Source of the DNA: a virus
Virus record (IMG/VR): IMGVR_UViG_3300044971_000920
Span: 1-34,798 of that record
Strand: one strand, 5' to 3'
DNA length: 34,798 nucleotides
The position numbers and the translations under genes are program-made. Shown in pieces: positions 1 to 7,406 of the stretch (position 1 is its first letter; each line of letters opens with the position of its first letter). The notes beneath the pieces were generated by a model. That model searched no databases. It was not told the origin of the DNA and worked only from the letters and a program-made list of their open reading frames with translations.

Positions 1-84
1 CCGTTAGGTTCGTTAGGAATGAGTGGTGGACTGGGTTTTGGGCCTAACCAGCGCCTAACAGACCTAACAGCTCGATGCTCATTT
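1..84. repeat. Left copy of 84-bp terminal direct repeat
   Basis: These 84 bases are identical to 34715-34798. The usual cause is a circular or circularly permuted molecule whose assembly graph was cut at an arbitrary point, so the true unit is 34,714 bp. The copy holds six of the CCTAAC/GTTAGG iterons, apart from one that falls just outside it, and the 3' end of the primase gene. A genuine short terminal redundancy is possible but less likely, because the cut falls inside a gene-plus-repeat region and not at a packaging site. Confidence 0.9.
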
Positions 85-2533
85 GCACGGCACGGCTGGT
101 TCCGCCGCCACCTTTGAACCAAACAGCGCCGGTCTTCACAGCACCTGGCAGGCGCGCCAGCACGATCGGCCAGCAGTTGCCCCATGCCGTATCCGCGAGC
201 ATGTGAGCGATGGCGTTAGCCGTGTTGCTGACGATCACGCAGCCATCCTCAGCCTTGATGCCATGGCGTCCGAGCACGTTCTGCGCCTCGGTCGGGGTGA
301 CATGCGGATCACTGCCGCGGTGCAGTGCCAGCTCCACCAGCTCTGCGATGGTGCGCGTGACGGTGCGGTCACCTTCGACGCGTAGCTGATGCTGCAGGAT
401 GGTCTGCAGGCAGCGCCGCTCGTCTGGCACCTCTACGGCCTGGCTGTAGGCAGTCCAGTCGTTCTGCTCGATCAATGCCCATGCCTGCTCGCGGGTCACC
501 ACCTCACGCGACTGCAGCGCCCATGCACCGGCGAGCAGGGTGCCGTACTGATCGCCCAGTCGCTGCGAGTCGAACGCTTCGGCTGCGGCCTTTACGAACA
601 CCTTGACCGACTGGCGGATGGTGGGGATCAGGGCAATGGTGCGCGCGATCAGGCGCTGGCCAACCTGCTCCGAGATGAAGCGATCCAGGTCGCGGTCCAA
701 CGCCTCCCAGTGCGCGGTGCGCTCAGCCTTGGGTAGCTCGGCTGGGTTGCGGAGCGTGAGCTGGGCAAAGCGCGATTTGTCGGCGCCCTGCTTCAGCGCA
801 GTGGCGATGCTGCTCATCAGGAACATGGAGCGGATGGTGTAGCGCTGCGTGTCACCTTCTGGGCTGCCCTTCAAGGTGTGCGCGCGACTCTCACTGCTGG
901 CGACACGTGCAAGGCCGAGCACTGCCTGCATCCGCTGCTGATCGTTGCGCTCATTGCTTTCGGCTTCATCGAAGACCACCGGCAGCGCATCAGCGCGCAG
1001 GGCCTGCCGAATGCCGGGCTCGGTGGTGTTGCCGGCCACGATGAGGCCCATGTCACCGAGCAGTGGGGTGACATATCGCCCGAGCACTTCGGACTTGCCG
1101 GAGCCTGAGCCTGCGGTCAGCCAGGCATGTGGCCGCCAATCAAGCGCGCCGCAGATGGGTGCAAGCGTGACCCAGCCAGCCAGCAGCATCCCGGATGCTG
1201 GCACCTCCCATAGAAACCGCTCGGCAAGGTCCAGCACCTGGAAGGCTGCGTCGTCATCCAATGGCTGCACGCCTGATGGCCCCTGCAAGCGGCTAAGCCG
1301 CTGGTACACATAGCTGCTGCCGGTGATGCCATCGCATACGGTGCGGCTGGCGCCATCGACGATCAGCTGATCACCGAGGTGCAGCACTGATCGGCCGCCA
1401 TCCCACCATGCACCGCGGCCGCGGATGCGATCGGGAGAGTAGACTCCAGCCGCGGCCTGCTGGGTGAACATGCTGCTAGCGGCTGCAGTCCAGTTGACGC
1501 CTGTCTTGCTGGGATAGAGCGTCTCCCAATACGACAGCGGCGCCAGCGCGCAGAGATTGGTGCCGGTGTGGCTGCTGCGCGATAGGCGGCAGACTTGCCC
1601 GGTGCTGGCGGGTTGGTAGTAGTAGCCATCACCGTCAAAGCCGAGACAGGTGAAGTGCTCACCAGCTGCTGGCAGCGGTTCGGGGTCTGGCTGCGCTATC
1701 GGCTCAGGCGGCTCCGGCGCCGCGCTTGGCGCCTCGATCGGCGGTGAGCGGTGTGCCTTGAGGTAGGCAGCAGCTTCGGCTGGCGTCCATGTGGCATCAG
1801 CAAGATCCCAGCCATCGGCAACGCCATCTGGTGTGGTGACGATGCGCACCTGCGCGGCACCGATCGACAGAAGGCGCCCTGCCAGCTTGACCATCGCCTG
1901 GCGGCCGACATCATCAGCATCAGGCCATAGCGTGCACCGCCGCCCGGCCAAGAGTGACCAGTCGGCCTTGTCGATCGCTTTGCAGCCTAATGGCCAGGTG
2001 GCGACTGCAGCTGATGGGAACAGGCGCGCAGCGGCATCGGCGGTCTTCTCGCCTTCAACGATGAGCACCGGCGCATCAGCGGCCCGCCGCGCCCAGTACA
2101 GCGGCAACGCCGCCGGCGGCCGCTTCCATCGCCAGCCGGTGCCATCCCATGACAGTGGGCGGATCACCTTGCCGGGGAATCGGCAGACGATGAAGTCTCG
2201 GCTGTACTGCCAGACCTGCTCAGCACCGGCAGTCGGTGGCTCCGGCACTACCGATAGGTGCTGCTCAATGCGCTGGCACGCTTCGGCATACGGCCAGCCG
2301 GTGATGCGGGTGAGCAGGTCCATGCCATTGCCGCCACCGCCGGCGCCATCCTTCCCGCCGCACTGGTTGCAGAACCACGAGCCGGTGCCGTCCTTGTCGT
2401 CGAAGCGGTAGCGATCACTGCCGCCGCAGCAGGGGCAAGGCTGGTGCTTGTCGGTCAGCTGATCCGCGGACAGCCCGCCCATCGCCGCCAGCAGGTCCGG
2501 CCACCTGCCGCGGGTGAGGTCTTGGATGGTCAT
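44..2533 (-). CDS. Primase-helicase (zinc ribbon, TOPRIM, DUF927-like ATPase)
   Basis: This 829-aa protein probably makes primers and unwinds DNA at the phage origin. Residues 33-58 form a CxxC-x18-CxxC zinc ribbon of the P4-primase type. A TOPRIM domain follows, with VEGEK at 159-163 and DADD at 205-208 as the likely metal-binding residues. A proline-rich linker (about 262-290) leads to a DUF927-like helicase half with Walker A GSGSGKS at 475-481 and Walker B VVFDEAE at 519-525. The ATG overlaps the stop of the upstream ribbon-helix-helix gene. The stop lies inside the repeat array at the circle junction, so the gene runs straight into the putative origin. Domain order matches phage and satellite replicative primases. 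I infer that it works with the sliding clamp downstream and with the host polymerase. Confidence 0.88.
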   Translation of the reverse strand: MTIQDLTRGRWPDLLAAMGGLSADQLTDKHQPCPCCGGSDRYRFDDKDGTGSWFCNQCGGKDGAGGGGNGMDLLTRITGWPYAEACQRIEQHLSVVPEPPTAGAEQVWQYSRDFIVCRFPGKVIRPLSWDGTGWRWKRPPAALPLYWARRAADAPVLIVEGEKTADAAARLFPSAAVATWPLGCKAIDKADWSLLAGRRCTLWPDADDVGRQAMVKLAGRLLSIGAAQVRIVTTPDGVADGWDLADATWTPAEAAAYLKAHRSPPIEAPSAAPEPPEPIAQPDPEPLPAAGEHFTCLGFDGDGYYYQPASTGQVCRLSRSSHTGTNLCALAPLSYWETLYPSKTGVNWTAAASSMFTQQAAAGVYSPDRIRGRGAWWDGGRSVLHLGDQLIVDGASRTVCDGITGSSYVYQRLSRLQGPSGVQPLDDDAAFQVLDLAERFLWEVPASGMLLAGWVTLAPICGALDWRPHAWLTAGSGSGKSEVLGRYVTPLLGDMGLIVAGNTTEPGIRQALRADALPVVFDEAESNERNDQQRMQAVLGLARVASSESRAHTLKGSPEGDTQRYTIRSMFLMSSIATALKQGADKSRFAQLTLRNPAELPKAERTAHWEALDRDLDRFISEQVGQRLIARTIALIPTIRQSVKVFVKAAAEAFDSQRLGDQYGTLLAGAWALQSREVVTREQAWALIEQNDWTAYSQAVEVPDERRCLQTILQHQLRVEGDRTVTRTIAELVELALHRGSDPHVTPTEAQNVLGRHGIKAEDGCVIVSNTANAIAHMLADTAWGNCWPIVLARLPGAVKTGAVWFKGGGGTSRAVQMSIELLGLLGAG

Positions 2534-2661
2534 TGCTTAAGCGCCCGCTCCAGTAGCACGCGGATCGCCGTTGCACGCGACATGGCATCACCACGCCAGG
2601 CATCCAGCCGCCGCAACAGCTCAGGCGTCAGGCGCACGGGTGTGGGATGGGCAAGACGCAT
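2530..2661 (-). CDS. Mini ribbon-helix-helix DNA-binding protein
   Basis: This 43-aa protein consists almost entirely of an RHH (CopG/Arc-like) fold: a short strand (PVRLTP), helix A (ELLRRLDAWR) and helix B (SRATAIRVLLERAL). Such proteins act as dimers and place the strand in the DNA major groove. An ATG at 2730 would give 66 residues, but it lies upstream of the start site predicted from the leftward promoter at 2679-2715, so I prefer the ATG at 2661. The gene is first in the leftward unit and its stop overlaps the primase ATG. Its position next to a 37-bp palindrome suggests autoregulation, which is inference. No obvious Shine-Dalgarno sequence is seen. Confidence 0.65.
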   Translation of the reverse strand: MRLAHPTPVRLTPELLRRLDAWRGDAMSRATAIRVLLERALKQ

Positions 2662-2678
2662 CAGCTCGCGGTGGGGGG

Positions 2679-2715
2679 CTTGCGGACTGTAGCCGCCGCT
2701 GCTACGGTCAGCAAG
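2679..2715. promoter_or_regulatory. 37-bp palindrome with back-to-back sigma-70-like promoters
   Basis: The two arms match at 15 of 18 positions around the centre base 2697, with the arm pattern CTTGC-n-GAC-n-GTAGC-n-GC. On the + strand, TTGCGG (2680-2685) and TACGGT (2703-2708) are 17 bp apart. On the - strand, TTGCTG (2714-2709) and TACAGT (2691-2686) are also 17 bp apart. Each promoter's -10 box sits inside the other's footprint, so a regulator bound here would control both units. The helicase starts on one side and the RHH gene on the other. The -10 boxes are imperfect (3-4 of 6 consensus bases), so promoter activity is inferred. Confidence 0.6.
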
Positions 2716-2758
2716 CCTGCATGGTGCCATGTCTTACAGCGAAACAGGGAGAGTTGGT

Positions 2759-4102
2759 GTGACCCTCCGCCCCTATCAGCAAAAGATGGTGACTGACATT
2801 CGGCTGCAGTACCAGCTGGGCAAGCGCAGCGTGCTGGCAGTGCTGCCCACTGGTGGTGGCAAGACCGTGTGCTTTGCGTATATCGCTGATGCCGCCAGCC
2901 GCAAGGGCAACCGCGTGCTGATCCTTGTGCATCGCGCGGAGCTGCTGGACCAGGCCAGCCGCAGCCTGCCGATGCACCATGGCATCATCGCCGCCAATCG
3001 CGCCATGGACTTGAGCCATGCGGTGCAGGTGGCCAGCGTGCAAACCGTGGCGCGGCGGCTGCACCGGCTGCCGCGGGATATGTTTCAGCTGGTCGTGGTG
3101 GACGAGGCCCACCACACCACAACTAAAACGTGGGCGGCAGTGGTGGAGCACTTCAACAGCGCCAAGCTGCTAGGGGTGACAGCAACGCCGATCCGCGGTG
3201 ATGGCCGCGGCCTTGGCGAGCATTACCAGGCCATGGTCGAAGGCCCTAGCGCGCAGTGGCTGACCGATAACGGCTACCTGGCGGCTGCGCGGGTGCTGGC
3301 ACCGCCGGGGTTCAGCGCCGCCGGGATGCGCAAGCGGATGGGCGACTTCGACCAGCGCGATGCAGAGCAGCAGGTGCGCGCGATACATGGCGACTGCGTG
3401 AGCCACTACCGGCAGCGCCTGAGCGGCCAGACCGCGATCGCGTTCTGCTGCAGTGTGGCTCATGCTGAGGCAGTGGCGGCATTGTTTAATGCCAGCGGCA
3501 TTGCTGCCGCCAGCATCGACGGCACCATGGATGCCGTCACCAGGCGCCACCTGCTGAAACAGCTGGGCGCTAACAAGATCAAGGTACTGACCTCCTGCGC
3601 GCTGATTGGCGAAGGCGTGGATGTGCCGAGCGTCGGGGGCTGCATCATGCTGCGCCCCACGGCCAGCGTGGCACTGCATCTGCAGATGATCGGTCGCTGC
3701 CTGCGGCCATCCGGCAGCAAGGTGGCTGTGGTGCTCGACCATGTAGGCAACTGCCTGCGGCTGGGTCACCACCTGGAACCCCGCGAGTGGACGCTGGAGG
3801 GGCTCAAGAAGCAAGACCGCGAAAAGGCGCCATCGGTCAAGGTGTGCCCGAAGTGCTACGCCGCAATGGCCAGCCAGGCCAGGGTGTGCGGCGAGTGCGG
3901 GCATACGTTTGCCGCCGAGGTGCGCGAGCTGGAGCAGGTGGATGGGCAACTGGTCGAGATGGCCGCCCGTGAGCGGAAGCGGGAGCAGGGTGGGGCGCAG
4001 AGCCTCGACGACCTGATCGCATTAGGGCAGCGCAGGGGGTACAAGAATCCAGCGGCATGGGCCAAGTACGTCATGTATGGACGATCCCTGAAGGGTCGTT
4101 AA
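2759..4102 (+). CDS. Superfamily 2 DEAD/DEAH-type helicase with zinc ribbon
   Basis: This 447-aa ATP-dependent DNA helicase resembles the UvrB/RecG-like phage helicases. Its motifs, numbered from this GTG, are Walker A PTGGGKT at about 30-36, DEAH at about 115-118, a GVTATP motif III, and QMIGRCLRP as motif VI. A C-terminal zinc ribbon (CPKC...CGEC) and a basic tail follow. I chose GTG 2759 because a strong GGGAGAG Shine-Dalgarno lies just upstream and because the family commonly begins LRPYQ. An ATG at 2729 would add ten residues without a ribosome site. It is the first gene of the rightward unit, directly after the palindromic promoter. A 7-bp stem covers its last codons. Confidence 0.88.
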   Translation: MTLRPYQQKMVTDIRLQYQLGKRSVLAVLPTGGGKTVCFAYIADAASRKGNRVLILVHRAELLDQASRSLPMHHGIIAANRAMDLSHAVQVASVQTVARRLHRLPRDMFQLVVVDEAHHTTTKTWAAVVEHFNSAKLLGVTATPIRGDGRGLGEHYQAMVEGPSAQWLTDNGYLAAARVLAPPGFSAAGMRKRMGDFDQRDAEQQVRAIHGDCVSHYRQRLSGQTAIAFCCSVAHAEAVAALFNASGIAAASIDGTMDAVTRRHLLKQLGANKIKVLTSCALIGEGVDVPSVGGCIMLRPTASVALHLQMIGRCLRPSGSKVAVVLDHVGNCLRLGHHLEPREWTLEGLKKQDREKAPSVKVCPKCYAAMASQARVCGECGHTFAAEVRELEQVDGQLVEMAARERKREQGGAQSLDDLIALGQRRGYKNPAAWAKYVMYGRSLKGR

Positions 4103-4128
4103 TCGGTTACAATAACGTGAGTCACCTT

Positions 4129-4683
4129 ATGGACATGGAAGAAACTTGGGCTCAGATCAAAGGCTTTGAAGGCATTTACGAGGTCTCAACGCTTGGCCAA
4201 ATCAGAAGCCTTGACAGGCCGCAACGCGTCAGAGGCAATGGCATTTCACTTCAAAAGGGTCAAACCCTTAAGCAATGGAAGCAAGGTAGCTACATGTATT
4301 GCGATCTCAGAAAGCCTGGCATTAAACAAAAAGCAAGAGTCCATGTTGTGGTTCTTGAAACTTTTGTTTGCCCTAGACCCAATGGAATGATTGCGTGTCA
4401 CAACAATGGTGATCCAACCGACAATCGACTCTGCAATCTTCGATGGGGCACCCACGATGACAACGCCAAGGACAAGATTTTGCATGGAACACATCAATAT
4501 GGAGAATCCTGCCCAAAATCAAAGCTAACGGAAGCGCAAGCTATTGCGATTCTTGAATCAACAAAAACCAACAGAGAAACAGCAAAGGACTTTGGGATTT
4601 GCAGCGCAACTGTAAGCCACATCAAAACTGGCCGCAACTGGCCACATCTTCAAGCCAGACTGGCTAAGAGGCATGGGCTGTGA
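4129..4683 (+). CDS. HNH homing endonuclease (NUMOD4 / HNH_3 type)
   Basis: This 184-aa free-standing endonuclease has an N-terminal NUMOD4 module (ETWAQIKGFEGIYEVSTLG). The HNH core follows, with VHVVVLETF, then H in IACHNNGDPTDN and N in CNLRWGTHDDN. A C-terminal helix-turn-helix (AKDFGICSATVSHIKTG) probably binds the target site. It is AT-richer than its neighbours: my hand count of 4261-4320 gives 28 of 60 G+C, against well over 60% nearby. It also uses A/T-ending codons, which indicates recent arrival as a selfish element. A TACAAT box at 4108-4113 could give it its own promoter, although the -35 box is poor. Its TGA overlaps the GTG of the methyltransferase. Confidence 0.85.
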   Translation: MDMEETWAQIKGFEGIYEVSTLGQIRSLDRPQRVRGNGISLQKGQTLKQWKQGSYMYCDLRKPGIKQKARVHVVVLETFVCPRPNGMIACHNNGDPTDNRLCNLRWGTHDDNAKDKILHGTHQYGESCPKSKLTEAQAIAILESTKTNRETAKDFGICSATVSHIKTGRNWPHLQARLAKRHGL

Positions 4684-5792
4684 CGCTCCGTCTCCTTGAC
4701 ACCTTCAGCGGCATCGGCGGGTTCTCCTACGCAGCCGAACGCCTTGCTGGCGGCTACCAGACCGTTGCCTTCGTTGAGCGTGAACCCTTCTGTCAGTCCA
4801 TCCTCCGCAAGCACTGGCCCGATGTCCCCATCTACGACGACATCGCTACCTTCAACCCAGAGCCGGGTTCAGCTGACGTTGTTTGCGGAGGGTTCCCTTG
4901 CCAGGACATCAGCACCGCAGGCAAGCAAGCCGGCATCCAGCGCGGCACTAGGTCTGGCCTGTTCTATGAACTCATGCGAGTCGTTCGCATGGTGGGACCG
5001 CGCTACATCGTCCTGGAAAACGTCGCAGCGATCACTTCTAACGGAATGGACACCGTTCTCGGGGAGCTGGCCGAAGCAGGGTTTGATGCGGAATGGGCGT
5101 GCATCAAGGCGTCTGATCTGGGCGCCTGCCATCGCCGGGACCGGTGGTGGTGCGTTGCCTACGCCAGTGGCACAGACGGGGGCGGGCGGCCCGAAGGGGC
5201 TGGATGGCGGTGCAGGAGCGCGGCAGATGCTGGCGGACGCGGGCTTCCCAAGAGCAGCGGGGGCGCCGAGCAGTCTGCCCACGCCTCGCACATGCTCAGC
5301 CATGGCGGCCCCGGTCAACAGCAGGTGCAACCTCGAGGGCGATCGCTTCCCGAATCTGGAGACGGTGATCGGGCGGATGTTGCCCGCAGAGGGGACGAAG
5401 GACCCGACATCCTCCTTGAGATGCTCGAATGTCGCCGGCAGGACGCTGCCCACACCATCAACATCAGACCACGTAGACAGGACGTACCACTACCCTCCTT
5501 GCACCGGGCTGACCAGGGGAGAAAAATTGGTTTGGGCGCTGGGATCGGAATTGGGCCACAACAATGGCAAAGATGGCCAACCGGGCGTCAATCGCTCAAT
5601 CCCGACTGGCGATCCTATGTATCTGAACCCGTCCTTTGTCGAGGAGATGATGGGCTTTCCGGTCGGGTGGACCGTTTGAAGGCGCTCGGCAATGCGGTGG
5701 TTCCTCAGGTGGCTGCCATACCATTGGCGCGGGTGCTTGAGCTAGAGCGTGTCAGAGCAACAGATCCAGCAGCACATCCGCCTTGCCCTTAG
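4680..5792 (+). CDS. C5-cytosine DNA methyltransferase, with competing reading frames
   Basis: The N-terminal 160 residues are a clear Dcm-type catalytic half. The AdoMet site DTFSGIGGFS is at 7-16, the catalytic PCQ at 73-75, the ENV motif at 113-115 and HRRDRWW at 151-157. The C-terminal ALGNAVVPQV motif is in the same frame, giving a 370-aa product. From about 5140 to 5679, however, the next frame has better coding character and carries LPTP repeats and LNPSFVEEMMGFPVGWT, which is typical of phage Dcm target-recognition regions. Either two compensating frameshifts occurred or the region can be read in two ways. The product would protect phage DNA from host restriction. The start is GTG, overlapping the HNH stop. 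The 3' end overlaps the VRR-NUC gene by 44 bp. Confidence 0.8.
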   Translation: MTLRLLDTFSGIGGFSYAAERLAGGYQTVAFVEREPFCQSILRKHWPDVPIYDDIATFNPEPGSADVVCGGFPCQDISTAGKQAGIQRGTRSGLFYELMRVVRMVGPRYIVLENVAAITSNGMDTVLGELAEAGFDAEWACIKASDLGACHRRDRWWCVAYASGTDGGGRPEGAGWRCRSAADAGGRGLPKSSGGAEQSAHASHMLSHGGPGQQQVQPRGRSLPESGDGDRADVARRGDEGPDILLEMLECRRQDAAHTINIRPRRQDVPLPSLHRADQGRKIGLGAGIGIGPQQWQRWPTGRQSLNPDWRSYVSEPVLCRGDDGLSGRVDRLKALGNAVVPQVAAIPLARVLELERVRATDPAAHPPCP

Positions 5793-6102
5793 CCGCGGCC
5801 CTGTGCGCCTGTACCGCAACAACACCGGCACGCTGCGGGATGCCAACGGCCGCCCGGTGCAGTTCGGCCTGGCGGTTGGCAGCGCTGATCTGATTGGCTG
5901 GACCACGCGCACGATCACGCCGGACATGGTGGGTCAGCAGGTGGCGGTGTTCACCAGTATCGAGGTGAAGAGCGCCACTGGACGACTGCGACCGGAGCAG
6001 CGGCAATGGCTGGATGCCGTGCAGGCAGCAGGCGGCATCGCCGGCGTCGCGCGCAGCGTTGAGGATGCTGCACGGTTGACAGGGGATGCGCAGGGTGTAT
6101 GA
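5749..6102 (+). CDS. VRR-NUC domain nuclease
   Basis: This 117-aa protein is a minimal VRR-NUC (PD-(D/E)XK) nuclease. NNTG at 24-27 and GSADLIG at 44-50 supply the catalytic Asp47, EVKS at 72-75 supplies the Glu/Lys pair, and a Gln follows in QRQW. Stand-alone phage members of this family cleave branched DNA, so a role in resolving junctions before packaging or during RecET-type recombination is likely. It starts at GTG inside the methyltransferase tail. Its TGA overlaps the next ATG (ATGA), which suggests translational coupling. Confidence 0.85.
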   Translation: MSEQQIQQHIRLALSRGPVRLYRNNTGTLRDANGRPVQFGLAVGSADLIGWTTRTITPDMVGQQVAVFTSIEVKSATGRLRPEQRQWLDAVQAAGGIAGVARSVEDAARLTGDAQGV

Positions 6103-6323
6103 TGGTTGCACGGGGCGAGAGTCCCGCCTTCATTGCGACCCCAACCATGGATCTGATTCTCTGGCTGCTGCTGCCTCTGCTGCTGGTGGTGGCTGTCATC
6201 CTCTGGCTCTCTGAGAGCCGCGAGCAGCGCATCCGCCGCTGGTACAAGCAAGGCATGAGCCAGCGGTGCATCGCTGATCGGCTGTGCTGCAGCCGTTACG
6301 CCGTCCGCAAGGTGCTGGCATGA
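6099..6323 (+). CDS. Small membrane protein with cytoplasmic helix-turn-helix
   Basis: In this 74-aa protein, residues 18-37 are a strong membrane segment (LILWLLLPLLLVVAVILWL). After a charged stretch (ESREQRIRRWY) comes a compact resolvase/Hin-like HTH (KQGMSQRCIADRLCCSRYAVRKVL). A membrane-anchored DNA-binding protein is one reading. The HTH may instead bind something else or be a relic. I chose ATG 6099 because it overlaps the previous stop and has AGG five bases upstream. An internal ATG at 6147 would still keep both parts. A hairpin with a GAGA loop (6111-6126) lies between the two possible starts. No family is recognised. Confidence 0.6.
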   Translation: MMVARGESPAFIATPTMDLILWLLLPLLLVVAVILWLSESREQRIRRWYKQGMSQRCIADRLCCSRYAVRKVLA

Positions 6324-6436
6324 GCAACGCCATCTGCTTCCTTATCGCCGCGGCCACTGCTGCATTCATTGGCATTCACGCCGCCGACTACCCATCCGCC
6401 ACTCATTCCGGCACGCAGTCCTACATCCGCAAATGA
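6320..6436 (+). CDS. Tiny membrane or secreted protein (38 aa)
   Basis: The ORF begins with an ATGA overlap of the preceding stop and ends with an ATGA overlap of the next start, so it fits the packed operon exactly. Residues 5-22 (ICFLIAAATAAFIGIHAA) form one hydrophobic segment, followed by a polar tail rich in Ser, Thr and Tyr. This could be a single-pass membrane peptide or an exported peptide cleaved after HAA. No homologue is recognised. Support comes only from the perfect junctions and the composition. Confidence 0.5.
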   Translation: MSNAICFLIAAATAAFIGIHAADYPSATHSGTQSYIRK

Positions 6437-6627
6437 CCTCCTCTGATTCCTACTGGACGCTGCAAGCCGCCATCGCATACGGCGGTGGCTTCATGCGGCG
6501 CCTTGCTGAAGCCGGCATTGCTGCCGATCCCAACAACCGCCAGCGACTGCTGCTGGCATTCCCGGAGCTGCAGCAGTGCTACGGCCCGCAGACGTTCCTC
6601 CACCGCCAGGCGCGAGGTAACGCATGA
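6433..6627 (+). CDS. Hypothetical protein (64 aa)
   Basis: This small soluble protein has no recognised family. It is joined by ATGA overlaps on both sides, so it is very probably translated. Residues 8-30 look helical (WTLQAAIAYGGGFMRRLAEAGIAA) and are followed by a segment rich in aromatic and Leu residues (LLLAFPELQQCYG). It precedes the RecE-like exonuclease gene and may be an accessory protein of that recombination module. That is only an inference from position. Confidence 0.55.
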   Translation: MTSSDSYWTLQAAIAYGGGFMRRLAEAGIAADPNNRQRLLLAFPELQQCYGPQTFLHRQARGNA

Positions 6628-7406
6628 CCAGCAACGCCGAATACCATGCTGACCCGGCGATCAGTGCCAGCCACCTGCACGCAGTTGCCGCCAGTCCGTA
6701 CCACTACTGGAAGCGGTTCATTGATCCGAACCGCCCGGTGGTGCCGCCTACTGCAGCCATGCGCCTTGGCACCCTTGTGCATTGCGCAGTGCTGGAGCCT
6801 GACGAGCTGAGTGCGCGCTACGGCATTGCGCCCGATCGCCGCACCAAGGAAGGCAAGGCCGCTGCTGCTGACATGGAGGCCGCCGGTATTGAGCCGGTGT
6901 CAGCCGCCGACATGGAGCAGGCCATGGCCATGAGCGCCAGCGTGCGCAGCCACCCTGATGCTGCTGCCCTGCTCAAGACCGGCAAGGCTGAGCAGTCCTT
7001 CTGGTGGGATGACGCGATCAGCGGCCTGCGCTGCAAGTGCCGCCCGGACTGGATGACCAATGACACGCTGGTAGATCTCAAGACCTGCACGGATGCCAGC
7101 CCTGCCGGCTTTGCCAGGTCGGTGGCGCACTGGCGGTACCACGTACAGGCCGATCACTACCAGGCCGGCACCTTCGCGCGGCGGTTTGTGTTCATCGCAG
7201 TCGAGAAGACCTATCCGTTCGCGGTCGGCGTCTACGAGCTGGACAACGACGCCATGGATCATGCCATCGTGTTGCGGCGGCAGAACCTGGACACCATCGC
7301 CGACTGCCGCGCCATTTCCGAATGGCCCGGCTACAGCACGCAGACCATCAGCCTGCCGCGGTGGGCACTGCAGACCTCTGACACCATCACATCCGATGAC
7401 TTCTAG
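6624..7406 (+). CDS. RecE-like exonuclease (exodeoxyribonuclease VIII family)
   Basis: This 260-aa nuclease has the PD-(D/E)XK core of the RecE/PDDEXK_12 family: LGTLVHCAVLEP with His53, AEQSF with Glu123, CRPDW with Asp142, VDLKT with Asp151 and Lys153, and QADHY with Gln175. Such enzymes digest one strand of double-stranded DNA ends from 5' to 3', leaving 3' tails for an annealing protein. The gene for that partner (Bet/RecT) follows directly and overlaps by 11 bp, so the two form a classical RecET-like or Red-like pair. The length is close to that of compact phage members, well short of full E. coli RecE. Confidence 0.88.
   Translation: MTSNAEYHADPAISASHLHAVAASPYHYWKRFIDPNRPVVPPTAAMRLGTLVHCAVLEPDELSARYGIAPDRRTKEGKAAAADMEAAGIEPVSAADMEQAMAMSASVRSHPDAAALLKTGKAEQSFWWDDAISGLRCKCRPDWMTNDTLVDLKTCTDASPAGFARSVAHWRYHVQADHYQAGTFARRFVFIAVEKTYPFAVGVYELDNDAMDHAIVLRRQNLDTIADCRAISEWPGYSTQTISLPRWALQTSDTITSDDF

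Noticed and set aside
3170-3949. 259-codon open frame on the - strand
   Set aside because: It is antisense to the helicase, whose motifs are unmistakable in the + frame.
4081-4099. 7-bp hairpin at the end of the helicase gene
   Set aside because: It has no T run after the stem and lies within codons, so a terminator call is not supported; it may only slow readthrough to the HNH gene.
7093-7395. Upstream extension of the Bet/RecT frame
   Set aside because: It overlaps the conserved nuclease core of the RecE-like gene and encodes an Arg/Pro/Thr-rich sequence unlike the family.
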